A stretch of DNA of 64,000 bases, taken from NCBI RefSeq assembly GCF_003591175.1, contig NZ_QYYG01000001.1, forward strand, positions 558,001-622,000. The letters run 5' to 3'. The notes below the pieces were generated by a model. It did not search any database. It was not told where the DNA came from and was given only the letters and a program-made list of their open reading frames with translations. The translations under genes were made by a program, and so were the position numbers. How positions within the stretch are numbered: position 1 is the stretch's first letter; the number at the start of each line of letters is the position of its first letter. Below, one piece after another: positions 42,053 through 51,796 of the stretch. This DNA is from Serratia inhibens (GTDB taxonomy: Bacteria > Pseudomonadota > Gammaproteobacteria > Enterobacterales > Enterobacteriaceae).

Positions 42053-44438
42053 CGCCGTTCTCCCGCGTCAACTCAGTGACAATGTCACTGGATAGCATCT
42101 GTTGTACGCCCCACAGCACCCGTTCCGGCGTGGCCGGCGCGTCGATGTTGGGCTGCAGGCGGTAATCCGCCAGGCTGGCGACCGCGTCCTTGATCGCGCA
42201 CCAAACCGAGATCCCCAGCATAAACGGCGGCTCGCCCACCGCTTTGGAATGGAACACCGTATCTTCCGGGTTTTTGCGGTTCTCCAGCAGCGTAACGCGC
42301 AGATCGGCGGGCACATCGCCAATCGCCGGAATTTTGTAGCTGGCCGGACCGTTGGTCAGCAGCTTGCCCTGCTCATCCCACACCAGTTCTTCGCTGGTCA
42401 GCCAACCCATGCCCTGCACAAAGCCACCCTCAACCTGGCCGATGTCGATAGCCGGGTTCAGCGAGTCGCCCACGTCGTGCAGAATATCGGCGCGCAGCAG
42501 TTTGTACTCGCCGGTCAGGGTGTCGATCAACACCTCCGAGCAGGCCGCGCCGTAAGCAAAGTAATAGAACGGGTGGCCGCAGGCCTTGTCGCGATCGTAG
42601 AAAATTTTCGGCGTGCGGTAATAGCCGGTGCTGGCGAGCGAAACCTGATTGAAATACGCCTGCTCGATCACCTGCTCGAAGCTGAAATAACGCTCGCCCA
42701 CTCTGACCTGGCCGTTGTTGAAGGCAATTTGCCCGGCGCTGACCTGATGCTGTTTGGAAAGCATGTCGATCAGCCGCTGTTTAATGATTAGCGCCGCATT
42801 CTCCGCCGCCTTGCCGTTCAAATCGGTACCGGATGAGGCTGCCGTCGGTGACGTGTTCGGCACCTTGCCGGTATCGGTGGCGGTGATCTGAATGCGTTCA
42901 ATATCCACCTGGAACACTTCGGCGACTATCTGCGCCACCTTGGTGTTCAGCCCCTGACCCATCTCGGTGCCGCCGTGGTTGAGCTGAATGCTGCCGTCGG
43001 TGTAAACCAGCACCAGCGCGCCGGCCTGGTTGAGGAAGCTGGCGGTAAAGGAGATGCCGAACTTCACCGGCGTCAGCGCCAGCCCTTTCTTCAGAATCGG
43101 GTTCTCGGCGTTGAAACGACGGATAGCCTCGCGCCGTGCCTGATAATCCGCGCTGTGTTCCAGTTCGGCGGTAATTTCCTGCAACAGGTTCTGCTCCACC
43201 GGTTGGTAATAGTGGGTGATGTTGCGTTGGTCCTTGCCGTAATAATTGGTCTTGCGTACCGCCAGCGGATCGAGCGCCAGATAGCGCGCAATATGATCCA
43301 TGATCTGCTCAATCGCCATCATGCCCTGCGGCCCGCCAAAGCCACGATAGGCGGTATTGGACGCGATATGGGTTTTGCAGCGGTGACCGGTAATCAACAC
43401 ATCTTGCAGAAAATAAGCGTTATCGGCGTGGAACATGGCGCGATCAACGATAGATCCGGAGAGATCGAGCGAATAGCCGCAGTTGCCGGCCAGGTCGATC
43501 TTGATTCCGTTCAGCAGCCCGCCGTCGTCAAAGCCAACGTCATAGTGAATATAAAATGGGTGCCGTTTGCCGGTGATCAGCATATCGTCGCGGCGGTTGA
43601 GACGCATTTTGACCGGCCGCCCGGTCAGGTGCGCCACCACCGCACACAGGCACGCCGGGCCGGCAGCCTGGGTTTCCTTGCCGCCGAAGCCGCCGCCCAT
43701 GCGGCGCATGTCGAGGGTGATCTTGTGCATCGGCAGATTGAGCACCGAGGCCACCAGTTTCTGGATTTCGGTCGGGTTCTGGGTGGAGGAGTACACCAGC
43801 ATGCCGCCGTCCTCGGCGGGCATCACTGACGCTATCTGGGTCTCCAGATAAAAATGCTCCTGGCCGCCGACGTGCAACTCGCCCTGAATACGGTGCAGAG
43901 CCCGCGCCAACGCGCCGTCGGCGTCGCCGCGCCGATGATGGTGCGCCTCCTGCACCACAAAGCCTTCGTGCAGCGATTGCGTCACGTCCAGCCGTACCGG
44001 CAGATCCTGATACTCCACCTTTACCGCCTGCGCCGCTCGCCAGGCAATCTCCGGGTCTTCTGCCGCCACCACCGCAATCACCTGCCCAACGTACTCGACC
44101 TTCTCCTTCGCCAGCAGTGGATCGCCGTAAGTCAGGGGCGCAATATCCAGCTCGCCCGGCACGTCCTGCCAGGTGATCACCCGCACCACGCCGGGGAAAG
44201 CGTAACAGGCTGACAAATCCAGCTTGACGATGCGCGCATGCGCCCGCTCGCTCAGCTTCGCCGCCAAATGCAGCTGGTTTGGGAACTCCAGCCGATCGTC
44301 AATGTATTGCGCTTCGCCACTGACGTGTTTGTCGGCGCTTTCATGTTTGCGGCTACGGCCTGCCCCGGTGGTTAACGGCTGGCGGAAACGTTCGGCCAGC
44401 TGTTCCTGCGTCGCTTCAATGCGTTTGTTATTACTCAT
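42036..44438 (-). CDS. xdhB: Xanthine dehydrogenase, molybdopterin-binding subunit
   Basis: 800 residues. Molybdenum hydroxylase motifs include GGGFGGKETQAAGPACLCA, AYRGFGGPQGMMAIE, HGGTEMGQGLNTKVAQIVAE and the catalytic-Glu segment KAVGEPPFMLGISVW. These are the xanthine dehydrogenase versions, not the IorB type. It oxidises hypoxanthine and xanthine to urate in the cytoplasm. It overlaps xdhA by eight bases in the guaD-xdhABC operon. Confidence 0.93.
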   Translation of the reverse strand: MSNNKRIEATQEQLAERFRQPLTTGAGRSRKHESADKHVSGEAQYIDDRLEFPNQLHLAAKLSERAHARIVKLDLSACYAFPGVVRVITWQDVPGELDIAPLTYGDPLLAKEKVEYVGQVIAVVAAEDPEIAWRAAQAVKVEYQDLPVRLDVTQSLHEGFVVQEAHHHRRGDADGALARALHRIQGELHVGGQEHFYLETQIASVMPAEDGGMLVYSSTQNPTEIQKLVASVLNLPMHKITLDMRRMGGGFGGKETQAAGPACLCAVVAHLTGRPVKMRLNRRDDMLITGKRHPFYIHYDVGFDDGGLLNGIKIDLAGNCGYSLDLSGSIVDRAMFHADNAYFLQDVLITGHRCKTHIASNTAYRGFGGPQGMMAIEQIMDHIARYLALDPLAVRKTNYYGKDQRNITHYYQPVEQNLLQEITAELEHSADYQARREAIRRFNAENPILKKGLALTPVKFGISFTASFLNQAGALVLVYTDGSIQLNHGGTEMGQGLNTKVAQIVAEVFQVDIERIQITATDTGKVPNTSPTAASSGTDLNGKAAENAALIIKQRLIDMLSKQHQVSAGQIAFNNGQVRVGERYFSFEQVIEQAYFNQVSLASTGYYRTPKIFYDRDKACGHPFYYFAYGAACSEVLIDTLTGEYKLLRADILHDVGDSLNPAIDIGQVEGGFVQGMGWLTSEELVWDEQGKLLTNGPASYKIPAIGDVPADLRVTLLENRKNPEDTVFHSKAVGEPPFMLGISVWCAIKDAVASLADYRLQPNIDAPATPERVLWGVQQMLSSDIVTELTRENGDGRMD

Positions 44439-45861
44439 GGGCCGTCACCTCGATCGCCAGTTGCGGCGCAGTCAGCGCAATGAAATAGCGACGCAGCAGG
44501 TTTTGCGCCACCAGCAGGCGATAACCGCTGCTGGCGCGGAAATCGCTGAGCGGCGTAAAGTCCTGCGCCAACGCCTGCACTGCACGTTCAACCGTGGCGC
44601 GTCGCCAGGGCTGCCCCACCAGTTGTTGCTCGCACAATAAGGCGCGTTTTGGCGTCGCAGCCATGCCGCCAAATGCCAGCCGGGCACTGCGAATAATGCC
44701 CTGTTCGATCTTCAGGTTAAAAGCGCCGCACACCGCCGAAATATCGTCCTCCAGCCGTTTGGAGACTTTCCAGGCGCGGAAATCCGCCGGAGCTACGGCT
44801 GGCAGCACGATACTTTCGATAAACTCCCCCGGTTGCAGCGCGGTCTGGCGATATCCCAGGAAGAAATCGTTCAATGGCAACTCACGCCGCACATCGCCGC
44901 AACGCAGGTTCAGCATCGCATCCAGCGCCAACAGCATGGGTGCGCCGTCGCCAATCGGCGAGGCATTGGCGATATTGCCCCCCAGGGTGCCCTGGTTGCG
45001 GATCTGCTGCGAGGCAAAACGCGCCAATAACTCGCCGAAGGCCGGGTGATATTTTTCCAGCAGCGGATACAGATCGCTCAACGTCGCGCCTGCACCGATC
45101 GTCAACCGTTCGCCCTGCCAACTGACTTGCTTCAACGCCTCAATCTGCCCAATGGCGATTAACAGCGGCAAATCCTGGTGACGCTGGGTGACTTCCAGTG
45201 CCAGATCGGTGCCGCCGGCCAACAGCCTGGCCTGCGGGTGTTGTCGGTACAACGCTGCCAGTTCGTCGATCGTTTGTGGCATCAGGCAGCGTTTGCCCGC
45301 CGCTGCCAGCGGAGTCGCGGCGTGGATGGCTTGCAGGCGCTGCAAAGTTTGCTGTTGCCCGCGATCGAAACTGTCCTCGCCCTTGATGCCGCAGGCCTGC
45401 TGCGCCGCCGCCAGAATCGGCCGGTAGCCGGTACAGCGACACAGGTTGCCCGCCAGCGCCTGCTGCGCCTGTTCACGCTGATACTCCCCGCCGTTTTTTT
45501 GCAGGCAGAACATCGACATCACAAACCCCGGCGTGCAAAAACCGCACTGCGAGCCGTGGCAATCGACCATCGCCTGCTGCACGCTGTGCAATTGGCCATT
45601 GTGTTTCAAATCCTCCACCGTGATCAGCTGTTTGCCGTGCAGCGCGCTGACGAACGTCAGGCAGGCGTTAACGCTGCGGTAACGCAACTGCCCGTCTTCC
45701 GGTTCCGCCAACACCACGGTGCAGGCGCCGCAGTCACCGGAAGCGCAACCTTCTTTGGTACCGCAGCGGCCAAGGTTACGGCGCAGATAATTCAGTACCG
45801 TGGTGTTGGGGTCGAGCGCGCTTTCACTTTTCAACGTTTGATTAAGCAAGAACTGGATCAT
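44431..45861 (-). CDS. xdhA: Xanthine dehydrogenase, 2Fe-2S and FAD subunit
   Basis: 476 residues. The first 160 hold two 2Fe-2S clusters (CGTKEGCASGDCGACTVV, then QCGFCTPGFVMSM and NLCRCTGYRPI). From about 190 comes the FAD domain (LLAGGTDLALEVTQ, GTLGGNIANASPIGDGAPML). Electrons leave the molybdenum site through the clusters to FAD and NAD+. The start codon overlaps the guaD stop (ATGA). Confidence 0.93.
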   Translation of the reverse strand: MIQFLLNQTLKSESALDPNTTVLNYLRRNLGRCGTKEGCASGDCGACTVVLAEPEDGQLRYRSVNACLTFVSALHGKQLITVEDLKHNGQLHSVQQAMVDCHGSQCGFCTPGFVMSMFCLQKNGGEYQREQAQQALAGNLCRCTGYRPILAAAQQACGIKGEDSFDRGQQQTLQRLQAIHAATPLAAAGKRCLMPQTIDELAALYRQHPQARLLAGGTDLALEVTQRHQDLPLLIAIGQIEALKQVSWQGERLTIGAGATLSDLYPLLEKYHPAFGELLARFASQQIRNQGTLGGNIANASPIGDGAPMLLALDAMLNLRCGDVRRELPLNDFFLGYRQTALQPGEFIESIVLPAVAPADFRAWKVSKRLEDDISAVCGAFNLKIEQGIIRSARLAFGGMAATPKRALLCEQQLVGQPWRRATVERAVQALAQDFTPLSDFRASSGYRLLVAQNLLRRYFIALTAPQLAIEVTAHE

Positions 45862-47189
45862 GCTGCCTCCTGGTGCGCGGCCATGCGGTAAACCACTTTG
45901 CCATCAACGTAGGTGCGATAAACGTTGCGATCGTCCCCCAGCGTCATCAGCAAGAACAGCTGGTCAGCCAGTTCGCGGCTGTTTTCATGACGCAGCTTCT
46001 GCAGCGGTGACACCGCCGGATCAAGGACCACAAAATCCGCTTCTTTACCGACGGCGAAGTTGCCGATTTTGTCATCCAGCGCCAACGCGCGCGCACCGCC
46101 CAAGGTAGCGTGATAGAAGGCTTCGCAGGCGGAAAGTTTATAGCGCTGCAACTGGCCGACCTTGTAAGCCTCGCCCAGCGTTTGCAGCATATTGAAGGTG
46201 GTGCCAGCGCCGACATCGGTGCCGATGCCCAACTTCACCTGCTTCTGCCAGGCTTTTTGCAGGTTGAACAGCCCGCTGCCGAGGAACAGGTTGGAGGTCG
46301 GGCAGAAAGCGATCGCCGAACCGGTCTGGCACAGGCAATCCCATTCTTGTTCTTCCAGATGCAGACAGTGGGCGAATACGCTTTTCTCGCCGGTCAGGCC
46401 GTACTGATGATACACATCCAGATAGCTGTTGCTCTCCGGGAACAGCGCTTTCACCCAGGCCACTTCATCCAGATTTTCGCTCAGGTGGGTATGCAGCCAG
46501 GCGTCCGGAAACTCTTCGCGCAGCCGCTGCACCTGCGCCAACAGCGCCGGGGTGCTGGTGGGTGCGAAACGCGGCGTTATCGCATAGCCCAGACGTTGTT
46601 TGCCGTTCCAGCGCTCGATCAGCTCTCGCGTTTGCCGGTAACTTTGCTCCGGGGTTTCCAGCAATTCGTCCGGTGCGTGGCGGTCCATCATCACCTTGCC
46701 GGCGATCAGGCGCATGTTCAGCGCCGCCGCCTGGCTGAACAGCGCTTCAACCGATTGCGGATGTACCGTGCCAAACACCAGCGCCGTCGTGGTGCCGTTA
46801 CTTAACAGCTGTTGCAGGAAGAACGCCGACATCTTGCCGGCGTGCCGTTCGCAGCAGAACTGGCTTTCGGTCGGGAAAGTGTAATGCTTCAACCACGCCA
46901 GCAGTTGATCGCCATAGGCACCGATCATTTCGGTTTGCGGATAGTGAATATGGGTGTCGATAAACCCCGGTACGATCAGCTTGTCGCGATAATGCGTCAC
47001 CTCAAAACCCGGCGGCAGCAGCGGCTCGCCCTGCTGCCAACTGCCGAACCAGACAATGGCGCCTTCGTTTAGCAACAGTAATCCGTCGGGAATATGCCGC
47101 AATTGCTCATTCAACTGCTGCGGATTTTCCACGCAGGCAGCGATATCGAAAAAGTTGCCACGAATAGCCGTGGTGAATTGCATGCTCAT
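45858..47189 (-). CDS. guaD: Guanine deaminase
   Basis: 443 residues of the amidohydrolase superfamily. Metal and substrate motifs include VPGFIDTHIHYPQTEM, HTHLSEN, FAHCLHLEEQEWD and GIGTDVGAGTTFNMLQT. It deaminates guanine to xanthine, which the following xdhABC products oxidise. As the first gene of the operon it lies about 95 bases after the predicted transcript start of a consensus sigma-54 promoter. ATGs at 47189 and 47183 are both possible. Confidence 0.92.
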   Translation of the reverse strand: MSMQFTTAIRGNFFDIAACVENPQQLNEQLRHIPDGLLLLNEGAIVWFGSWQQGEPLLPPGFEVTHYRDKLIVPGFIDTHIHYPQTEMIGAYGDQLLAWLKHYTFPTESQFCCERHAGKMSAFFLQQLLSNGTTTALVFGTVHPQSVEALFSQAAALNMRLIAGKVMMDRHAPDELLETPEQSYRQTRELIERWNGKQRLGYAITPRFAPTSTPALLAQVQRLREEFPDAWLHTHLSENLDEVAWVKALFPESNSYLDVYHQYGLTGEKSVFAHCLHLEEQEWDCLCQTGSAIAFCPTSNLFLGSGLFNLQKAWQKQVKLGIGTDVGAGTTFNMLQTLGEAYKVGQLQRYKLSACEAFYHATLGGARALALDDKIGNFAVGKEADFVVLDPAVSPLQKLRHENSRELADQLFLLMTLGDDRNVYRTYVDGKVVYRMAAHQEAA

Positions 47190-47295
47190 TTTGCCGTTCC
47201 TTTTCTACCGACCCACGTATCACCCCCCGTTGAGTGAGCTCAATCCGGTGGAATATGTCGGTCTTTTTATCGTTTGCAGATGTTGATTTAAGGAT

Positions 47296-47311
47296 AGCAA
47301 GCAGCGTGCCA
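47296..47311 (-). promoter_or_regulatory. Consensus sigma-54 promoter of guaD-xdhABC
   Basis: On the minus strand TGGCAC, five bases (GCTGC), TTGCT: a full match to the RpoN -24/-12 consensus with the ten-base GG to GC spacing. The 190 bp upstream to the ROK gene are AT-rich and could host activator binding and IHF bending. A GCACC half-site near 47462 was the only NtrC-like hint. Confidence 0.85.
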
Positions 47312-47399
47312 GTTGGTTTTTTATTAAAAAATAACGTTTAAAAACAATGTCATAAAAGAAATTTTCGGAATTACCCGAGAAAGTAAAAATAATTAAAAA

Positions 47400-47441
47400 G
47401 CAAGCAAACGGTTGCCTGGAAAATAGCAACCGTTTGCTTGC
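47400..47441 (-). terminator. Strong rho-independent terminator of the ROK gene
   Basis: A 16-base-pair perfect stem (GCAAGCAAACGGTTGC with its complement) and ten-base loop, followed on the minus strand by TTTTT and a second T-rich stretch. It insulates the downstream guaD promoter from ROK gene transcription. Confidence 0.92.
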
Positions 47442-47503
47442 CTGGGCTAATTAAACCGATGCACCAACATCGAGCAAGAATATAAATCGAGAAAATTAAG
47501 TGG

Positions 47504-48676
47504 CTATTTCAATAACACTTCATAACGTGGGTTAAACTCGTCGAACAACGGCAGCGCCGCCGCCCCCAATGCTGCGGTATCCGCGCCGGTAGTACCCAGC
47601 CGCACGCGCAGACCATCGAGGTATTTGCTGCGTACCGAACGGTGCAAGGGCGCCAATCGTTTGATCAACTGTTCCACAATGCTTTCCGGCATCAACCCGC
47701 CAATAATCACCGCTTCGGCATCGAACATGCACTCGATGATGTTGATTGCCTGGCGCAGCGCAGGCACCGCAGAATCCAGCCAGAGGTCGATCTGCGCCTG
47801 CGGCAATGCCGGCAGATCCTGCGGCATGGCGCGCATCGGATCCAGACCGCAGCTTTCGTACGCCGCCTGCAAGGAGACGTAGCGCTCAAGGCAACCCTGA
47901 TTGCCGCAATAACAGGCACGCCCACCCGGTTGCACAATCATGTGGCCTATTTCACCGGCATTGTGCGCGTGGCCGGTATAAATGCGCCCGTCAGTGAAGA
48001 TCCCCGCCCCGAGGCCGGTGCCGAGATACAGATAAATAAACGAATTGAGCTGCCTGGCGACGCCGTGCAAACGTTCACCGATGGCGGCGACGGTGGCGTC
48101 GTTCTCCAGCGTCACCGGCAGGCCGCTTTGCGCGTTAAGTTCAGCCACTACATCGATATTTTCCCAGCCGTTGAGCGTGGTCGGCCCGACGGAGGAGATC
48201 CCTTCCACGCCAAACGGCCCCGGCATCACCACACCGATGCCCAGCATTTTTGCCCAGACCATCTCCGGTTGTTGGCGCATTTCTTGCAGTACATCACAAA
48301 TCAGTTTCAAGGTCGCAGCAGGCTGCGGCTTTTGCACCATAATCAGCCGATGGAAACGAACGCTCCCTGACAGATCAACGACGATGATCAGAAGCGTCTG
48401 GTGATCCAGATGGATGCCGATGGAATATGCACTGTCCGGGTTCAGGGTCAACGGCGTCGCCGGTTGGCCTCTTCCTCCGGCACGGCGCGGCAGGTGCGAG
48501 GAGAGAATGCCGGCCTGCTCCAGCTCTGTCGCGATGTTTGAAACGGTTTGCGGCGTCAGTGAGGTCAGCCGGGCTATTTCGGCACGAGTCAGTTCGCCGT
48601 GCAGACGTATCGCCTCTATCACTACGCGCCGGTTGTGTGCACGAGCATGTTCAAGGTTAGTGCCGGATGTCGTCAT
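47504..48676 (-). CDS. ROK-family transcriptional repressor
   Basis: 390 residues. An N-terminal winged helix (LTRAEIARLTSLTPQTVSNI) is followed by an ROK sugar-kinase-like domain with LYLGTGLGAGIFTDG and the zinc motif GGRACYCGNQGCLE. NagC/Mlc/XylR relatives release DNA on sugar binding. It diverges from the ABC sugar operon by 101 bp, so it almost certainly regulates that operon. The sugar is not known. Confidence 0.88.
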   Translation of the reverse strand: MTTSGTNLEHARAHNRRVVIEAIRLHGELTRAEIARLTSLTPQTVSNIATELEQAGILSSHLPRRAGGRGQPATPLTLNPDSAYSIGIHLDHQTLLIIVVDLSGSVRFHRLIMVQKPQPAATLKLICDVLQEMRQQPEMVWAKMLGIGVVMPGPFGVEGISSVGPTTLNGWENIDVVAELNAQSGLPVTLENDATVAAIGERLHGVARQLNSFIYLYLGTGLGAGIFTDGRIYTGHAHNAGEIGHMIVQPGGRACYCGNQGCLERYVSLQAAYESCGLDPMRAMPQDLPALPQAQIDLWLDSAVPALRQAINIIECMFDAEAVIIGGLMPESIVEQLIKRLAPLHRSVRSKYLDGLRVRLGTTGADTAALGAAALPLFDEFNPRYEVLLK

Positions 48677-48777
48677 AACTGCCTATGCAGAAAGGGAAAT
48701 CGGTGTTTGCAGTATGGTGCCCTCCATTAAAGCAATCAAATTGATTTAAGAATCTTTTTAACACCGGAGAACGCACA

Positions 48778-50028
48778 ATGAAAAGCCCTACCCATGCCGC
48801 CAAGGCCGCCTGTACCCTGTCTGCCCTGGCGTTTTGCATCTCAAGCGCCTTTGCTGCACCTACGCAAATCAACGCGCTGTTTATGACCCAGGCGGCTTAT
48901 AGCGAAAACGATATCCGCGCCATGACCGCCGATTTCACCCGACAGCACCCGGATATCACCGTTAATCTGGAGTTCGTCCCTTACGAAGCGCTGCACGATA
49001 AAATCGTCGCGGCGCGCGGTGCAGGCAGCAACGGCTACGACGTGGTGCTGTTCGACGCCATCTGGCCGGCTGAATTCGTTAAGTTCGGCCTGTTGCAAGA
49101 TGTCACCTCGCGCATCAGTGCCGACGACAGCGGCAAGATTTTCGACGGTGCCATGACCACCGTCACTTATAAAGACAAACGTTGGGGAATGCCGTGGATC
49201 CTCGACACCAAATACCTGTATTACAACAAAGCCATGCTGGCCAAGGCCGGCATCAGCGCTCCGCCGAAAACCTGGCAGGAGCTGGCGCAGCAGGCAGAAA
49301 TCCTGAAGCAGAAAAACGTGGTCAAATATCCGCTGGTGTGGAGCTGGTCGCAGGCCGAGGCGCTGGTTTGCGACTACACCACGCTGGTGTCCGCCTTCAA
49401 GGGCCAGTTCTTCCAGCAGGGGAAAATCAACTTCTCCAGCCCTGGCTCGTTGCAGGCCGCCGGCTACATGAAAGACTCGCTGGACAAGGGGCTGACCAAC
49501 CCGAACTCACGCGAATATCTGGAAGAGGACGTGCGTAAAGCCTTCTCTAACGGCGACGCCGCCTTTGCGCTCAACTGGACCTATATGTACAACATGGCCA
49601 ACGATCCGAAGCAGAGCAAAGTGGCCGGCGATGTCGGCATAGTGCCGGCACCGGGATCGGTTGAAGGACAGGTTTCCGCCGTCAACGGATCGATGGGCCT
49701 CGGCATCGCCAAGGCCAGCGCCCATCCCGATCAAGCCTGGCAGTACATCAGCTACATGACCTCCCAGCCGGTGCAGGATAAGTACGCCAAACTGAGCCTG
49801 CCGATCTGGAAATCCTCCTACGACGACCCGGCGGTACAAAAAGACCAGCAACCCTTGATCGCCGCCGCCAAACAATCACTGAACGTGATGCTGTCGCGCC
49901 CTGAAACCGCCGATTACTCACGGCTTTCCAATGGGTTGCAGCAGGATCTGCAGCAGATCCTGCAAGGCAAGGTGACGCCGCAAGCGGGCCTGGACGCTGC
50001 CACCAAAAGCGCTGCGCGGCTACGTTAA
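48778..50028 (+). CDS. ABC sugar transporter, periplasmic binding protein (family 1)
   Basis: 416 residues with a Sec signal peptide (cleavage near SSAFA) and a CUT1-type binding protein body: DITVNLEFVPYEALHDKIVA, DVVLFDAIWPAEF, WGMPWILDTKYLYYNKAML and AFALNWTYMYNMA. It delivers a carbohydrate to the two permeases downstream. GGAG is eight bases before the ATG. First gene of a five-gene operon. Confidence 0.88.
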   Translation: MKSPTHAAKAACTLSALAFCISSAFAAPTQINALFMTQAAYSENDIRAMTADFTRQHPDITVNLEFVPYEALHDKIVAARGAGSNGYDVVLFDAIWPAEFVKFGLLQDVTSRISADDSGKIFDGAMTTVTYKDKRWGMPWILDTKYLYYNKAMLAKAGISAPPKTWQELAQQAEILKQKNVVKYPLVWSWSQAEALVCDYTTLVSAFKGQFFQQGKINFSSPGSLQAAGYMKDSLDKGLTNPNSREYLEEDVRKAFSNGDAAFALNWTYMYNMANDPKQSKVAGDVGIVPAPGSVEGQVSAVNGSMGLGIAKASAHPDQAWQYISYMTSQPVQDKYAKLSLPIWKSSYDDPAVQKDQQPLIAAAKQSLNVMLSRPETADYSRLSNGLQQDLQQILQGKVTPQAGLDAATKSAARLR

Positions 50029-50037
50029 GGGATGACG

Positions 50038-50946
50038 ATGCTCACTTTACCCCAACGTGAGCGGCGTCAGGCATGGGTGCTGCTGGCACCCATGCTGCTG
50101 ATGATGCTGCTGTTAACCGCCTGGCCACTGGGCCGCACCCTGTGGCTGAGCTTTACCGACGCCGCATTGGTCGGTGACGGCGTAACGCCGGCCTGGGTCG
50201 GCGTCGATAACTTTCTGTATGCCCTGACCGACCCGGATTTCCAGGCTGCGCTGTGGCGTACGTTGTATTTCACCGTGGTTTCGGTGGCGTTCGAAGGGGT
50301 GATTGGCGTGTTGGTGGCGCTGTTGCTTAACCAGCAATTTCACGGCCGCAACCTGCTGCGGGTGTTGGTGATTTTGCCCTGGGCGCTGCCAACCATCGTC
50401 AATGCGACCCTGTGGCGGCTGAACTTCAATCCGGATTACGGCAGCATCAATGCGCTGCTGACCCAGCTTGGGGTCATTGACCATTACCGCAGTTGGCTGG
50501 GCGATCCCGCCTCGGCGCTGAACGCGGTGATGCTGGCGGATATCTGGAAAAACTATCCGCTGATTACCCTGCTGACGCTGGCGGCACTGCAATCTATCCC
50601 GGAGGATCTGTACGAGGCGGCCAGGCTGGACGGTGCCTCAGCCTGGCGGCGATTCCGGGCCATCACCCTGCCCGCCATTCTGGCACCGCTGGCGGTGGCG
50701 CTGGTGTTACGCACCATCGACGCTTTCAAGGTGTTCGACATCATTTACGTGATGACCCGCGGCGGGCCAATGGACAGCACCAAGACCCTCAGCTTCTTCG
50801 TTTACCAGGAATCGTTCAGCTACCTGCGTGCCGGCAGCGGCGCCGCCTACGCGGTGCTGATGACCCTGCTGTGCGGCCTGCTGATCGCACTCTACATGCT
50901 GATGCTGTTCCGCCAGCGCCGAAGGAGCCTCGCCGATGAAACGTAA
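50038..50946 (+). CDS. ABC sugar transporter permease (MalF-like)
   Basis: About 302 residues, six membrane helices, with the EAA loop around IPEDLYEAARLDGASAWRRF that contacts the ATPase. The ATG at 50032 is too close to AAGGG, while the one at 50038 has normal spacing. It follows the binding protein by a few bases and overlaps the next permease by 11 bases. Confidence 0.88.
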   Translation: MLTLPQRERRQAWVLLAPMLLMMLLLTAWPLGRTLWLSFTDAALVGDGVTPAWVGVDNFLYALTDPDFQAALWRTLYFTVVSVAFEGVIGVLVALLLNQQFHGRNLLRVLVILPWALPTIVNATLWRLNFNPDYGSINALLTQLGVIDHYRSWLGDPASALNAVMLADIWKNYPLITLLTLAALQSIPEDLYEAARLDGASAWRRFRAITLPAILAPLAVALVLRTIDAFKVFDIIYVMTRGGPMDSTKTLSFFVYQESFSYLRAGSGAAYAVLMTLLCGLLIALYMLMLFRQRRRSLADET

Positions 50947-51775
50947 AATCCGCCTGATACTGCGCTACGGCGCCGCGCTGCTGCTGGCGCTGTCTATCCT
51001 CGCGCCGATGCTGTGGCTGTTCTTGATGAGCGTCAGTTCCTCCGCCGATCTGACCCGCATACCGCTGGAATGGCTGCCGCGCCGTTGGGACTTTTCGCGC
51101 TACGGCAGTTTATTGTCGTTGCAGGCCGGCCAGCCTGGAGCGCTGTTCCTGCACGCGCTGTTCAACAGCCTGCTGGTAGCCTGCGGTGCCACGCTGTTTT
51201 CGCTGCTGCTGGCGATCCCGGCGGCGTTCAGCTTTTCACGCTATCCGGGTCGCGACGGCTGGTTGTTCGCCAGCCTGGCGATTTACATGGTACCGCCGGT
51301 GGCCTTCGTACTGCCGCTGTACTTTATTCTGCAACAGCTGGCGCTGCTGAACACCCATATCGGCCTGGCGCTGGTCTACTGCTCGCTGATCCTGCCGTTC
51401 CTCACCTGGATGCTGAAAAATCAGTTCGACGCCCTGCCGATCGATATCGAACAGGCCGCGCGGCTGGATGGGCTGCGTCAGTGGCAGGTGCTGCTGCGCA
51501 TTACGCTGCCGCTGGCAAAACCCGCGTTGGGAGCCTCGGCGCTGTTCGGCTGGTTGCTGGCCTGGGACGAATTTTTCTATGCGCTGCTGTTTACCAACAA
51601 TATTCAGGCACAGACGCTGCCGGTGACCATCGCCGGTTTCACCGCCGGGCGCGCCACCGATGACGGTTTGATCGCCGCCGTCGGTATTTTGGCCGCCATA
51701 CCGCCACTCTTTATTGCCATTTGGCTGCAAAAAACGCTGGTCAGCGGCTTAACCAGCGGCGGCAGCAAGGGCTGA
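50936..51775 (+). CDS. ABC sugar transporter permease (MalG-like)
   Basis: 279 residues, six helices. The EAA loop appears in LPIDIEQAARLDGLRQWQVL. Partner of the preceding permease in a CUT1 importer. Confidence 0.88.
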   Translation: MKRKIRLILRYGAALLLALSILAPMLWLFLMSVSSSADLTRIPLEWLPRRWDFSRYGSLLSLQAGQPGALFLHALFNSLLVACGATLFSLLLAIPAAFSFSRYPGRDGWLFASLAIYMVPPVAFVLPLYFILQQLALLNTHIGLALVYCSLILPFLTWMLKNQFDALPIDIEQAARLDGLRQWQVLLRITLPLAKPALGASALFGWLLAWDEFFYALLFTNNIQAQTLPVTIAGFTAGRATDDGLIAAVGILAAIPPLFIAIWLQKTLVSGLTSGGSKG

Positions 51776-51796
51776 CTTAAAAGGGAAAAAATTGAC

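Noticed and set aside
42975-43829. Long plus-strand frame (about 284 codons) opposite xdhB
   Set aside because: High-GC antisense frame of xdhB, which has full family motifs; no independent evidence.
47455-47475. NtrC enhancer site upstream of guaD
   Set aside because: Only a single GCACC half-site was seen; a full palindrome is missing.
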